A stretch of 64,000 nt of DNA from Saccharomycopsis crataegensis (GCF_037102585.1 NW_027043822.1:397001-461000), one strand, 5' to 3'; shown: positions 51,493-61,357, numbered from the stretch's first letter. The notes: a model not told the origin generated them from the sequence alone. Translations and numbers: made by a program.

Positions 51493-54222
51493 TCAAATAT
51501 CTTCCAAAATCTTTTCTGCTCTGTCCCTAGTGACTTTATTCAATCCTTGATATTCCATCAAGAAAGTACCACGGCCTTTTGTCAAACTTCTCAACTTGGT
51601 CAAATACCCAATCATTTCTCTAAGCGGTGCAGTGGCATGAACCACTTTACCACCAATGTCCTTATTGGACATATTTGTAGTATCCAAAGTAGAATCATAT
51701 GGCAAATATTGTTTTTCGGCTTCTCTGATAAAGTTATTGACTCCGTCTTCTTCAGAACCGCCGATGGAATCACTCTCATCTTCAATAGAATAAATCTCAG
51801 CTTTTCTAGAACTGGTCAAATCATGGGTCACTTTACCCAAATCTTCATTGTCCGCAAAGACTTTGATGCTCATGATTGGTTCAAGGATTGTGAAATCCTT
51901 ATTTGCGTCAAACCCATTGAGAGTCTCGTTTATACAATCTCTGGTTAAAAATAACAAACTTTTAAGGTCGTTAGATGCTTTTGGCATACTCCATTTGTTA
52001 ATTTTTACTAAAATAGAATGGAGAGGCAAATTGGCAATTGGGCCACCATTTTGTAAAGTACTAACACATGAGGAAACAATGGCATTGGTCACTTGTTCGT
52101 AGCTCACCCCCAATGGCCAGAAATCGTCACCAGTATCTTTAGACTTTCTATCAGTTCCATGTTTCTCAATATAACTCTGCACTGATTTTGGTGCCGCAGA
52201 TGGTGGAATATACGCCAAATTATTATCATTAGGTAAAAGTATCAAATCTTTCCCATTGGATTCTCCAATTTCTTCAAATAATGGATGATCTTCGGCGGCC
52301 CCATCAAACGACTGGATTTGAAACTCAATTTCAAACTTATCTTCTGGGTCATTAGAATTACCTTTAATGGTTTTAGAGACAACAGGGCTATTTTTCAACA
52401 ATGTCTCCTTGTAAGTCACCATAACTTTACTAATGTCACAGTTGGTTCTCATGTCGTTAATAAGTCTATCCTTGATGATTTCCAAATGCAATTCACCCAT
52501 ACCACTGATTAGAGTTTGACCTTCCTCGTTTTCAAATACTCTTAGAGATGGATCTTCACGTAATAAGATTTTCAAATTTTCATCCAAAACCTTTTTATCA
52601 CTAATAGTACGAGGCTCCAAACTGGTAATAAAAATGGATGGTGGAACGTGAATAGGATTAAGTGCAATTCCATTCTCCACTGGAGAGAAAGATTTTAGTC
52701 CATCTTTTTTCGCGAAATGTGTGATGAAAGTATCTCCGGTTTTGATTTCATTAAGATCATTCAATTGTGTCGAGCCTCCTGAGCTATATCCCAACGATTC
52801 ATCTTCCTTAGTATTACTGTTTTCAGACATATCGCTAGTCGATGATAATAACGAAGCAGAGACAACGCCAATATTCCCGCTGGTTAACTTGTCGATTTTA
52901 TGAGTGTTATTCCCATTAATCAAGAATAAATTTGTGATTCTGAATTTTTTACCTGTACGAGTATTCAAAATTGTCGAGCCATTTTGCAATTTTCCGGAAT
53001 AGACTCTCACAAAAATCATCGGAATCTTTCTATTATCAGTTATCACCTTAAAAGCCAAACCAACCGTAAGACGTGGATTATTATTAACAATTAAACCCGA
53101 GACGGTATCAAATTTTGCAGGAATATCATCAATCTTCGCTTCACCTTTCTGGAATTTCTTTCTCTTGACAGTTTTTGAATTCGAAGTGACTTCTGGTAAT
53201 ACAGCTTCATTGGGTGTTGGCAAATAATCAATAACCGCATCCAATAATGGTTGAACCCCGATATTTTTAAAACTTGCCCCACAAAGAACTGGTGAAACAT
53301 CATTATTAATAGTTGCAGCCCTCAAAGCCTTCTTAATGTCCTTGGTACTAACTTTCATGTAATCCTCATCGTTTTCGAGAAATGCATCAACTAACATATC
53401 ATCAAATTCACATAGTGTCTCAATTGCTGATTCTCTAGCAGAGCATAACTCTTCATATGACTTAGAATACTTAATTTGAGCATCTTCTTCTTCAAGATTT
53501 ATGACTTTGATTTTAGAACCGTCCTCCTCTTTTGCTGGGTCCCAGATGAGCAATTTTTTATTCAATACATCAACAACACCACTGAAGATTTGTTCTCTGG
53601 TCACCTCATTTTCAACAAAATAGGGAATATTCGTTAATACAATTTTAGTTCTAAGCTTGGAAATAATTTCTTTACAAGTTCTGCTAAATCCGCTGCCCAT
53701 TCTATCCATTTTGTTCACGTAAATTATGGTTGGTAATTCCAATGCCTTGGCTTGCTTCCAAACTTTTTCAGTTTGTGCTTCAACACCAGCAACCGAATCA
53801 AGGATTGTCACTGCACCATCAAGGACTCTGAGAGATCTAATGACTTCAAAAGTAAAATCAGCATGCCCAGGGGTGTCAATGATATTGATTTTATGTTGAT
53901 TCCAAGGAATGGTGACCGCTGCAGATTGGATGGTGATACCTCTGTCTCTCTCTGCTGGTAGATAGTCCGTGATGGTATCCCCATGATCGACATCACCGAT
54001 CTGCTTGATTGATCCAGAATAAAATAACATTCTTTCAGTAGTAGTTGTCTTCCCGGCATCAATATGGGCTATGATACCCACATTTCTGATTTTGCTGATG
54101 GAAACCTGATTTATTGTTGATTCATTAGAAGATTTTGGGGCTGTTGCGTAGCTTCGACAAAAAGTGTACGAAGCTTTGGATATACCCGTCCATTTTGGTC
54201 GCAAATGAGTCAAGAAACTCAT
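51493..54222 (-). CDS. MEF2: Mitochondrial elongation factor G2 (Mef2)
   Basis: The 909-residue protein (S. cerevisiae Mef2 819) is a translational GTPase that, with ribosome recycling factor, splits mitochondrial ribosomes. The N-terminus is a mitochondrial presequence (LRPKWTGISKASYTFCRSYA). GTPase motifs: AHIDAGKT at 52-59, the switch I region RDRGITIQSA, DTPGHADF at 115-122 and NKMD at 169-172. Domains II-V follow; domain V includes IGYLTKLRSLTKGRGTFLME. The extra length comes mainly from Ser/Asn/Glu-rich insertions, one near residue 450 (SSTSDMSENSNTKEDESLG). The family pattern LDGAVTILDSVAGVEAQTEK separates it from Mef1 only weakly, but length and divergence suit Mef2. Confidence 0.88.
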   Translation of the reverse strand: MSFLTHLRPKWTGISKASYTFCRSYATAPKSSNESTINQVSISKIRNVGIIAHIDAGKTTTTERMLFYSGSIKQIGDVDHGDTITDYLPAERDRGITIQSAAVTIPWNQHKINIIDTPGHADFTFEVIRSLRVLDGAVTILDSVAGVEAQTEKVWKQAKALELPTIIYVNKMDRMGSGFSRTCKEIISKLRTKIVLTNIPYFVENEVTREQIFSGVVDVLNKKLLIWDPAKEEDGSKIKVINLEEEDAQIKYSKSYEELCSARESAIETLCEFDDMLVDAFLENDEDYMKVSTKDIKKALRAATINNDVSPVLCGASFKNIGVQPLLDAVIDYLPTPNEAVLPEVTSNSKTVKRKKFQKGEAKIDDIPAKFDTVSGLIVNNNPRLTVGLAFKVITDNRKIPMIFVRVYSGKLQNGSTILNTRTGKKFRITNLFLINGNNTHKIDKLTSGNIGVVSASLLSSTSDMSENSNTKEDESLGYSSGGSTQLNDLNEIKTGDTFITHFAKKDGLKSFSPVENGIALNPIHVPPSIFITSLEPRTISDKKVLDENLKILLREDPSLRVFENEEGQTLISGMGELHLEIIKDRLINDMRTNCDISKVMVTYKETLLKNSPVVSKTIKGNSNDPEDKFEIEFQIQSFDGAAEDHPLFEEIGESNGKDLILLPNDNNLAYIPPSAAPKSVQSYIEKHGTDRKSKDTGDDFWPLGVSYEQVTNAIVSSCVSTLQNGGPIANLPLHSILVKINKWSMPKASNDLKSLLFLTRDCINETLNGFDANKDFTILEPIMSIKVFADNEDLGKVTHDLTSSRKAEIYSIEDESDSIGGSEEDGVNNFIREAEKQYLPYDSTLDTTNMSNKDIGGKVVHATAPLREMIGYLTKLRSLTKGRGTFLMEYQGLNKVTRDRAEKILEDI

Positions 54223-54479
54223 GATTATAGACTTTGAATTGCCAACCTAAGAATATTTCCCATATATAGTGTCGGATACATATATACATGAATAAAGAAA
54301 GATGCAAAAAAAAAAAAAAATCTATAATTTGTGCCCTGGTGGGTGTGATCCAAAATCATGGATTTTCATGGAAAAACATATCTTTCTTTAGAGACGTCTT
54401 ATTGATCTTCCTTTATGAATCAAATTACCCTAATAATAAATACAAATAAGAATAACAACTCAGCGTTAGAATAGTCCCT

Positions 54480-55151
54480 ATGTCTAATAACCTTTTAACT
54501 CAAGACCTTGATAAACTTTCTTCTACTCAGCTCCTGCAATTATACATAAAACTTCGATTGCCTCCTTCATCATCCATCATATCATTAAAAGATTTCCTGG
54601 ATGTTGTGAGCAAGCCAATCATTCTACAACTTGTTGACGTGGTTAATGTCAGCAGGTCGAAGATTAACCAGTTAGATGATATGTTGGGGATAATGAATCC
54701 CAATGACCTACGGACGGACCAAATGAGGAATAAAAAGAAGAACCCTAACCAGTCAAATGCATCGCGAAACCGACTTATTCGAGATATTGATATGGAGAAC
54801 GATTCTCATAGTAATAGCGTACAGCCTCTTCCATCAGGTGGTTCCAATAATGATTATTATAAGGTGACATTGATGGATTATAAAGGAAATTTGGTTTATG
54901 GCATTGAGCTTACGAAATTGGGGTTTTTATCAAATTCTAGTATCGCAGATAATCTCAAAGGGGGGTTTTTACCGGTAGCTTTGGGATCAAAGATAGTGGT
55001 GAAGCCGGGAACAAAAATTATGTTGGATGTTTTGATGTTAAAAAACGAATTAACTGTTTATGCTGGTGGATTTTCAACGAACCCTGTTGGTTTGGAAAAA
55101 GTAGTGATTGAAAACTTGAAACTTCTGTTGGATTCTTTGCAATCTGCATGA
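54480..55151 (+). CDS. RMI1: Rmi1, OB-fold partner of Sgs1-Top3
   Basis: The 223-residue protein (S. cerevisiae 241) fits Rmi1, which with Sgs1 helicase and Top3 dissolves double Holliday junctions in the nucleus. The N-terminal helical part is followed by an OB-fold from about residue 125 (YYKVTLMDYKGNLVYGIELT, FLPVALGSKIVVKPGTKIML and LTVYAGGFSTNPVG). A positively charged, Asn-rich linker separates the two. LPPSSSII and ILQLVDVVNVSRSKINQLDD are also family-like. CTG codons sit in leucine-like positions (QLLQLY, KLLLDSL). Confidence 0.85.
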   Translation: MSNNLLTQDLDKLSSTQLLQLYIKLRLPPSSSIISLKDFLDVVSKPIILQLVDVVNVSRSKINQLDDMLGIMNPNDLRTDQMRNKKKNPNQSNASRNRLIRDIDMENDSHSNSVQPLPSGGSNNDYYKVTLMDYKGNLVYGIELTKLGFLSNSSIADNLKGGFLPVALGSKIVVKPGTKIMLDVLMLKNELTVYAGGFSTNPVGLEKVVIENLKLLLDSLQSA

Positions 55152-55563
55152 TATTTCAAGAAAATTTCCGGTTACTAAAATCAAATTCTTGCTTGACTTT
55201 ACATTCATGATTTTCTTTAAGTTTTTTCTGCTCTCTTCATATACTCTATAAAAAGCTAGTCAGTAATGTGAATGTTCTGATTGAATCCGGTGATTTATGT
55301 CGTTGAAATAAAGCTATTGGTTTGTATTTTAACTCTAAAGTTTTTTGTTACTTGAAATGATCGTATTAATGTACCATGCAGAAGATAGCGATTACCAGTT
55401 TAAAAACTAACAGCTACTATTGTAGAGCATCTATAAACAGCAAAAAGAGAAAAAAGAATATCAAGCTTCAAATAAAAACTTATCCTACTATATTTCTTTG
55501 ACTTTTATTATACCACTTCTTGATTCTTATTGATGAAAAAATTATTAGAATTTGCAAAAAATT
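55152..55563. other. Intergenic, RMI1 3' end to the tRNA-Ile terminator
   Basis: AT-rich, no gene seen. The right end holds the A run (plus strand, about 55555-55560) that is the oligo-T terminator of the tRNA gene. Confidence 0.5.
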
Positions 55564-55656
55564 GGTCCCTGGCGGGATCGAACCGCCGATCTTGGCGTAA
55601 CAATGCTTTGAAAGCTGTTATTAGCACCACGCCTTAACCAACTGGGCCAAGGGACC
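55564..55656 (-). tRNA. tRNA-Ile(AAU) with a 20-base intron
   Basis: The minus strand gives a complete cloverleaf: acceptor GGTCCCT/AGGGACC, D arm GCCCAGTTGGTTAAGGC, anticodon stem TGGTG/CGCCA around CTAATAA (anticodon AAT, read as IAU), and T arm GGCGGTTCGATCCCGCC. Ninety-three bases minus a 20-base intron at the usual 37/38 position (ACAGCTTTCAAAGCATTGTT) gives a mature 73-base tRNA. Boxes A and B are present and a run of six T follows. In S. cerevisiae the AAU isoacceptor has no intron, so the intron is notable. Confidence 0.95.
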
Positions 55657-55712
55657 TTATGAAATGGTTTTATTAAAATTGCATTTAGTCACATATGGTA
55701 TGAAAAAAAAAA

Positions 55713-56407
55713 TCTTTGTTGAGGGGTTTTGGCACTATATCTCAAATACTAAGTATTTTCAATGTAGTGACCATCAGAATTCTGGGGGATAATAAAAATG
55801 AAAATAATAAAAATAAAAATAATAAAAATAAAAATAATAAGAATAAAAATAAAAATAATAAAAATAAAAATAATAAAAATAAAAATAATAAAAAAATCAA
55901 TAGAATAATTAAATCCAAGTAAAAAAATAATTCAAATAATCAAATAGACCAAATAATTCAAATAAGTCAAAATAATCAAGTAAACCAAATAAACCAAATA
56001 AACCAAATAAATCAAATAAGAACCAGTACCATGGGTCTGTCTTAAGTGTCACCACACACTTTTTAAGTCCAGACACATATCCTGATTCCATAAATCAATG
56101 TACCAACTGAACACTTTAACTGACATTCCATTTCTTTGCCTCAATTATTAGTGAGAGATAATAATGTGAAGCCTTTGTGGAATGTTGTCAAAATCAAACT
56201 CAAAATCAAAATCATAATCAAAATCGACAAAATCAAATAGACCAGTGCTATCTATGGTTTTATCTCAGATGGCACCACACATCTTTGATTTCCATAACAC
56301 AAGCCCATGATTCAAACTAAGAAAAATCAATAAAATAATAATAGTAAATTAATAAAAACCAAGTAAAAAATAAACCAAATACTATTAACTGGGAAACTAG
56401 GCACCTA
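55713..56407 (-). repeat. Repeat block, copy 1, next to LINE-A poly(A)
   Basis: About 0.7 kb nearly identical to 59479-60227. It starts TCTTTGTTGAGGGGTTTTGG (plus strand) and ends ACTAGGCACC at the LINE poly(A) tract. It contains an (AATAAAAATAAA)-type minisatellite (about 55790-55905), a CAAATAAAC-type repeat (about 55965-56030) and AAAATC repeats near 56190-56240. It has no coding frame except a low-complexity Asn/Lys one. It could be the LINE's extended 3' UTR, a 3'-transduced segment, or a target repeat into which the LINE inserted. Confidence 0.8.
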
Positions 56408-59227
56408 TTTTTTTTTTTTTTTTTTTTGTTAATCAACCTCCTTCATTGCCACCACTTCATTCAAATAAGTTATCCACATTTTGAGTTGTTCCCTACTTCT
56501 TTGTATTCTTTTTTTTTCCAAGAATATATATTCAGCGATATTCCGCTGACTCTCAATATTGTGCTTTTGACGTGAAGTTGCTAATTCCGGGCAGTGAAGA
56601 TAGTGGTCTGGGGTTTTTTCCACTTGACAATGCTGGCATAGATTTGGATCCTTTTGGTATTCAGGCTTCATTCTCATCTTTAGCAATTCTCTAATTTCTT
56701 TGGTACTCATTGATTCCCAGATGGAATGCATTGCTATTTTGCTGTTCTTAAGTTCAAACTGAAAAGCTGATGTTTTTTCAAGGTAGAATTGAAGCTGCTC
56801 CGATCTTTGTCCAGATATACTATGGAGGTGATTGAATAAAGTGTCATTGAGGTGATGTACCATTCTCTGCTCCGATATTTTCTTGCTCTGGTGGTATTTG
56901 ATTTCCTGTTTTCTCTTGATCAAATAGTATTTGTTACTCCAGGTTTCCTTTTTAGCCAATTTTCTCTTCTGAATTCGAATCTTATGGTTCTTGGTAATGT
57001 CTGCTAATGTGGTTTCCCTATAATCATTCTTCCCTGCCATAATAAGCTTGAGAATTGGGTTAGTGAGCGGCAATTTGTGGTTTATTCTATCGGTGTACCA
57101 AGAACCCTTTAGATCCAATCTGTTTTGGATTGGTAACATACCAAGTTCTTTATGAATTGCAGTGGTTGAGGTCCTGGAGGATACACCAAGGGTTCGTTTG
57201 ATGAACTTATTTTGAACGCGTTGGATACCATCGATCAATGTTGGCGATATTTTGGGGGACCAGATTTCCGAGGCGTATTCGATCGCAGGCCGGACGGTCT
57301 GTAGATATAAAATCTTTTGGGATTCGATAGGGAATTTTTTGGCAATGTGATGGAGAATACCAGCCGCTTTGCTGAATGACTTTGTTTTGTTCATGATATG
57401 GGTTTTGAAGTTGAGGCGGTCATCAAAGGTAACACCAAGAACTTTGATAGTGGATTGAGGTTGAATGGGATGATTGTTCATTGTGATACTGATATTGCTG
57501 CTCGCAATTTGTCTGGATATTGTCCTTTTCTTATGGTGGGATTCATACACATTCAATAATTGACATTTATTGGCAGCGTCAAACTCAAGACCCAAGGTTT
57601 TTGCTCTGGAAATCAATTTGTCAAGACGTTGTTGAACAAGATGATAATTTTGCAGAATCTCCGTACCTTTTGCGATGATGGTGATATCATCCATGTATCC
57701 AGTCACAAGGCAATCAGATAGGAGGGCGTAGTTGGTGTTGCTAATATCCATATCTTGGATAAGGTCAGCCGTGAATAGGACGAATAGGAGAGGGCTTAGA
57801 GGGGATCCTTGTGGTATACCACATTGAATTTGATATGTGTTGGTAGTCATGTCCTGATACCGGAGTTGGGTTGATCTATTTTCAAGGTAGCACTTGAGCC
57901 AGCGTGTTAGATAATTAGGGATCTTCTGTTTTTCCAACATCTGCAATAATTTTGACGGTAAACACGAATCATATGCCCCCTTAATATCAATTGACAATAT
58001 TGAGGTCACGGGCTGTTGACATCTGGTTATGAAAGAGCTCATATACATTAGCGAATCAATACATCCTGTGCCATAAGAGCAGAACTGGTTATCTGGTATC
58101 AAATGGTGTTGGGTAGACCATTTTTGGAGTCTGCCATGAATGATAGACTCGACAAATTTGGACAAAAGATTGATAAGGGAGATTGGTCTATATGAGGCTG
58201 GGTCGTTGAGGTCTTTTTTGTTGGGTTTTTGGATGGGAATGGTGATGGTGTTCTTCCAGGAGGAAGGGAAGAATCCAAATTCCAAAGAGCGATTAATTAT
58301 TTTCCTGAGTAACTTTGAAAAAGGCTTCACTTGTCCAGCAGCCTTGAGAATATCCACTGTGATACCGTCTGGACCCAGGGCTACATGAGGCTTGATCTTT
58401 TCCAATTGGGCTTGGAATTCGGTTGAAGTGACGTGTGGGAAATCTTTCTGTCGAAACGTGCAGTTGGATGATAATGGAGTTGAGGTGGTTTGAGAGTGTG
58501 ACCGGAAGAATTTGTTGAGGAGGGCTTGGGAGCCTTCGGCAGTGCTTTTTTCCGGCATAATGGATGGAGTGGTGTGATTCTTGGGGTTAGATCTTCGGAG
58601 ATAGTCCCATAAAGATCTGCCTTTGAGACCCTTATATAAGGTGTCGCAAAGGTATTTGTTCTTGGCCTTACGGCAGACGCCATTATAATGTTTCATTTTC
58701 TTTTTGGCATCAGGGTCGTTAGGTTTAGGACATAAGGCTCGAATCTCTTTTGTTATCCAGACTTTTTTGCTCTTTGGTTTCTTTGAGGGATTCAAGATAT
58801 GATCGGGTGTTGAAGTAATGGCGGAGTTGAGTAATAGTTGAGTCAAATTCTGAACGGCAGTATCTAGATTCTGAGTGCTGTCTAAATTAAAGTAATCTTT
58901 CAAGATTGCTTTGGATAGACTCAGTTCAAGTGTATCTTGGAATAATGTTCGGTCAATCTTGAGTCTAATCTTGTTCTGTGGCTGAAGATCAAAGGTTATA
59001 TTGGGGGATGTCTGGGGAATGGAAACCTGAACCTGGAGAAAGTAATGGTCAGACGTCCCGATTACCGACTTTAGGTGAGTAGAGTGAACTAGCTGGGTTG
59101 CTAGAACTCGGTCAATGTTGGTGTTATAGATGGTAGTATGGCCTTTGATTATTGTTTCAGACATGAAGTTCTGTTGGATAAACATCTTAGTTTGTCGGTT
59201 GTCAGCTGAATGAATGAATGAATGAAT
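56408..59227 (-). mobile_element. LINE-A, 5'-truncated non-LTR retrotransposon (Jockey/I/Tad-type RT)
   Basis: A non-LTR element on the minus strand: a poly(A) tract (plus-strand T run 56408-56427) directly follows the ORF stop at 56429, and the ORF runs to about 59185. Only the last part of the apurinic-type endonuclease survives, so the copy is 5'-truncated. A GAAT repeat (about 59208-59226) marks the region where recognisable element sequence ends. The C-terminal 350 residues differ from copy B at about four positions, so the family was recently active. No clear target-site duplication was seen. Confidence 0.85.
56429..59185 (-). CDS. LINE-A ORF2: reverse transcriptase with C-terminal zinc motif
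   Basis: An uninterrupted 918-residue frame. Residues 20-50 are the end of an endonuclease domain (NIDRVLAT and the GTSDHY catalytic-His motif at 44-48). The reverse transcriptase spans about 265-600: ALGPDGITVDILK, YRPISLINLLSKFVE, SIDIKGAYD (398-406), GIPQGSPLSPLLF (456-468) and the catalytic GYMDD (496-500). The thumb region continues KVLGVTFDDRLNFKTHI and VRPAIEYASEIWSPKI. A zinc-type motif CQHC...H..HC lies at 850-865. The style (polymerase motifs, LGVTFDDRLNF, C-terminal CCHC) is that of the Jockey/I/Tad group, not the L1-like Zorro group usual in yeasts. The frame is intact but the protein lacks most of its endonuclease. Confidence 0.88.
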   Translation of the reverse strand: MFIQQNFMSETIIKGHTTIYNTNIDRVLATQLVHSTHLKSVIGTSDHYFLQVQVSIPQTSPNITFDLQPQNKIRLKIDRTLFQDTLELSLSKAILKDYFNLDSTQNLDTAVQNLTQLLLNSAITSTPDHILNPSKKPKSKKVWITKEIRALCPKPNDPDAKKKMKHYNGVCRKAKNKYLCDTLYKGLKGRSLWDYLRRSNPKNHTTPSIMPEKSTAEGSQALLNKFFRSHSQTTSTPLSSNCTFRQKDFPHVTSTEFQAQLEKIKPHVALGPDGITVDILKAAGQVKPFSKLLRKIINRSLEFGFFPSSWKNTITIPIQKPNKKDLNDPASYRPISLINLLSKFVESIIHGRLQKWSTQHHLIPDNQFCSYGTGCIDSLMYMSSFITRCQQPVTSILSIDIKGAYDSCLPSKLLQMLEKQKIPNYLTRWLKCYLENRSTQLRYQDMTTNTYQIQCGIPQGSPLSPLLFVLFTADLIQDMDISNTNYALLSDCLVTGYMDDITIIAKGTEILQNYHLVQQRLDKLISRAKTLGLEFDAANKCQLLNVYESHHKKRTISRQIASSNISITMNNHPIQPQSTIKVLGVTFDDRLNFKTHIMNKTKSFSKAAGILHHIAKKFPIESQKILYLQTVRPAIEYASEIWSPKISPTLIDGIQRVQNKFIKRTLGVSSRTSTTAIHKELGMLPIQNRLDLKGSWYTDRINHKLPLTNPILKLIMAGKNDYRETTLADITKNHKIRIQKRKLAKKETWSNKYYLIKRKQEIKYHQSKKISEQRMVHHLNDTLFNHLHSISGQRSEQLQFYLEKTSAFQFELKNSKIAMHSIWESMSTKEIRELLKMRMKPEYQKDPNLCQHCQVEKTPDHYLHCPELATSRQKHNIESQRNIAEYIFLEKKRIQRSREQLKMWITYLNEVVAMKEVD

Positions 59228-59478
59228 TGTATATTAACGAGTCACAGAGGTTCTAAATAACATGCAAGCCGGGCATTTCATGCCGGTCTTTCTAATAGAT
59301 AAGTATAATACTATAACTTTCTCACAACCTCACATTCCTTGCTTTAAGAATTAATCACATCACCGGTAAAAAACTCAACAATCAAGATTATTAAGGAAAA
59401 AAGGTGCAATGTGAAAATATGAGATGAAGTCACTGGTGAATTACCCATCACTAGGAGCTTCATGAACTGAGATGGAGG
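59228..59478. other. Spacer between LINE-A 5' end and repeat block copy 2
   Basis: About 250 bases found only once in the window. It includes a small hairpin (CCGGGCA / TGCCGG at about 59272-59293). It could be the remainder of a target repeat, LINE 5' sequence or host DNA; no coding sequence was recognised. Confidence 0.4.
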
Positions 59479-60224
59479 TCTTTGTTGAGGGGTTTTGGCA
59501 CTATATCTCAAATACTAAGTATTTTCAATGTAGTGACCATCAGAATTCTGGGGGATAATAAAAATGAAAATAATAAAAATAAAAATAATAAAAATAAAAA
59601 TAATAAAAATAAAAATAATAAAAATAAAAATAAAAATAATAAAAATAAAAATAATAAAAATAAAAATAATAAAAAAAAAAAAAATCAATAGAATAATTAA
59701 ATCCAAGTAAAAAAATAATTCAAATAATCAAATAGACCAAATAATTCAAATAAGTCAAAATAATCAAGTAAACCAAATAAACCAAATAAACCAAATAAAC
59801 CAAATGAACCAAATAAATCAAATAAACCAAATAAATCAAATAAGAACCAGTACCATGGGTCTGTCTTAAGTGTCACCACACACTTTTTAAGTCCAGACAC
59901 ATATCCTGATTCCATAAATCAATGTACCAACTGAACACTTTAACTGACATTCCATTTCTTTGCCTCAATTATTAGTGAGAGATAATAATGTGAAGCCTTT
60001 GTGGAATGTTGTCAAAATCAAAATCAAAATCAAAATCATAATCAAAATCGACAAAATCAAATAGACCAGTGCTATGGTTTTATCTCAGATGGCACCACAC
60101 ATCTTTGATTTCCATAACACAAGCCCATGAATCAAACTAAGAAAAATCAATAAAATAATAATAGTAAATTAATAAAAACCAAGTAAAAAATAAACCAAAT
60201 ACTATTAACTGGGAAACTAGGCAC

Positions 60225-60227
<3 letters not shown>
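59479..60227 (-). repeat. Repeat block, copy 2, next to LINE-B poly(A)
   Basis: Second copy of the block at 55713-56407. It differs by a few substitutions and by repeat-unit number (extra AATAAAAATAAA and CAAATAAAC units; a 4-base loss near 60073). It ends at the same base (GGCACCA) before a poly(A) tract as copy 1 does. Confidence 0.85.
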
Positions 60228-60264
<37 letters not shown>

Positions 60265-61357
60265 CTTTTTTTTTTTTTAATTAACCTCCTTCATTGCCAC
60301 CACTTCATTCAAATAAGTTATCCACATTTTGAGTTGTTCCCTACTTCTTTGTATTCTTTTTTTTTCCAAGAATATATATTCAGCGATATTCCGCTGACTC
60401 TCAATATTGTGCTTTTGACGTGAAGTTGCTAATTCCGGGCAGTGAAGATAGTGGTCTGGGGATTTTTCCACTTGACAATGCTGGCATAGATTTGGATCCT
60501 TTTGGTATTCAGGCTTCATTCTCATCTTTAGCAATTCTCTAATTTCTTTGGTACCCATTGATTCCCAGATGGAATGCATTGCTATTTTGCTGTTCTTAAG
60601 TTCAAACTGAAAAGCTGATGTTTTTTCAAGGTAGAATTGAAGCTGCTCCGATCTTTGTCCAGATATACTATGGAGGTGATTGAATAAAGTGTCATTGAGG
60701 TGATGTACCATTCTCTGCTCCGATATTTTCTTGCTCTCGTGGTATTTGATTTCCTGTTTTCTCTTGATCAAATAGTATTTGTTACTCCAGGTTTCCTTTT
60801 TAGCCAATTTTCTCTTCTGAATTCGAATCTTATGGTTCTTGGTAATGTCTGCTAATGTGGTTTCCCTATAATCATTCTTCCCTGCCATAATAAGCTTGAG
60901 AATTGGGTTAGTGAGCGGCAATTTGTGGTTTATTCTATCGGTGTACCAAGAACCCTTTAGATCCAATCTGTTTTGGATTGGTAACATACCAAGTTCTTTA
61001 TGAATTGCAGTGGTTGAGGTCCTGGAGGATACACCAAGGGTTCGTTTGATGAACTTATTTTGAACACGTTGGATACCATCGATCAATGTTGGCGATATTT
61101 TGGGGGACCAGATTTCCGAGGCGTATTCGATCGCAGGCCGGACGGTCTGTAGATATAAAATCTTTTGGGATTCGATAGGGAATTTTTTGGCAATGTGATG
61201 GAGAATACCAGCCGCTTTGCTGAATGACTTTGTTTTGTTCATGATATGGGTTTTGAAGTTGAGGCGGTCATCAAAGGTAACACCAAGAACTTTGATAGTG
61301 GATTGAGGTTGAATGGGATGATTGTTCATTGTGATACTGATATTGCTGCTCGCAATT
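60228..61357 (-). mobile_element. LINE-B, heavily 5'-truncated copy of the LINE-A family
   Basis: Matches LINE-A from its poly(A) tract (plus-strand T run 60228-60278, about 51 bases with one C) to 61357, where identity stops abruptly in GCTCGCAATT. It keeps only the part of the ORF after the reverse transcriptase catalytic core: 350 codons are open from the Met codon at 61329 to the stop at 60277. About 99% identical in protein to copy A. A 7-base filler CCATACC (61358-61364) separates it from the poly(A) end of LINE-C. Confidence 0.9.
60277..61329 (-). pseudogene. LINE-B ORF2 remnant (C-terminal 350 residues)
   Basis: An open frame of 350 residues equivalent to residues 569-918 of the copy-A protein, starting MNNHPIQPQSTIKVLGVTFD. 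It has the thumb region and the zinc motif (CQHCQVEKSPDHYLHC) but no polymerase motifs, so it cannot encode an active reverse transcriptase. Differences from copy A include Q to E, S to G, T to S and final D to N. Confidence 0.9.

Noticed and set aside
55716-55922. A 68-codon frame (and its twin at 59482) rich in Asn and Lys
   Set aside because: It is the translation of an AATAAAAATAAA minisatellite; length varies with repeat number and it has no homology.
55713-56407. The block starting near TGTTGAGG beside a tRNA gene as a solo LTR
   Set aside because: The shared sequence begins before TGTTG in both copies, no matching CA end or 5-bp target duplication is seen, and both copies end at a LINE poly(A) tract instead.
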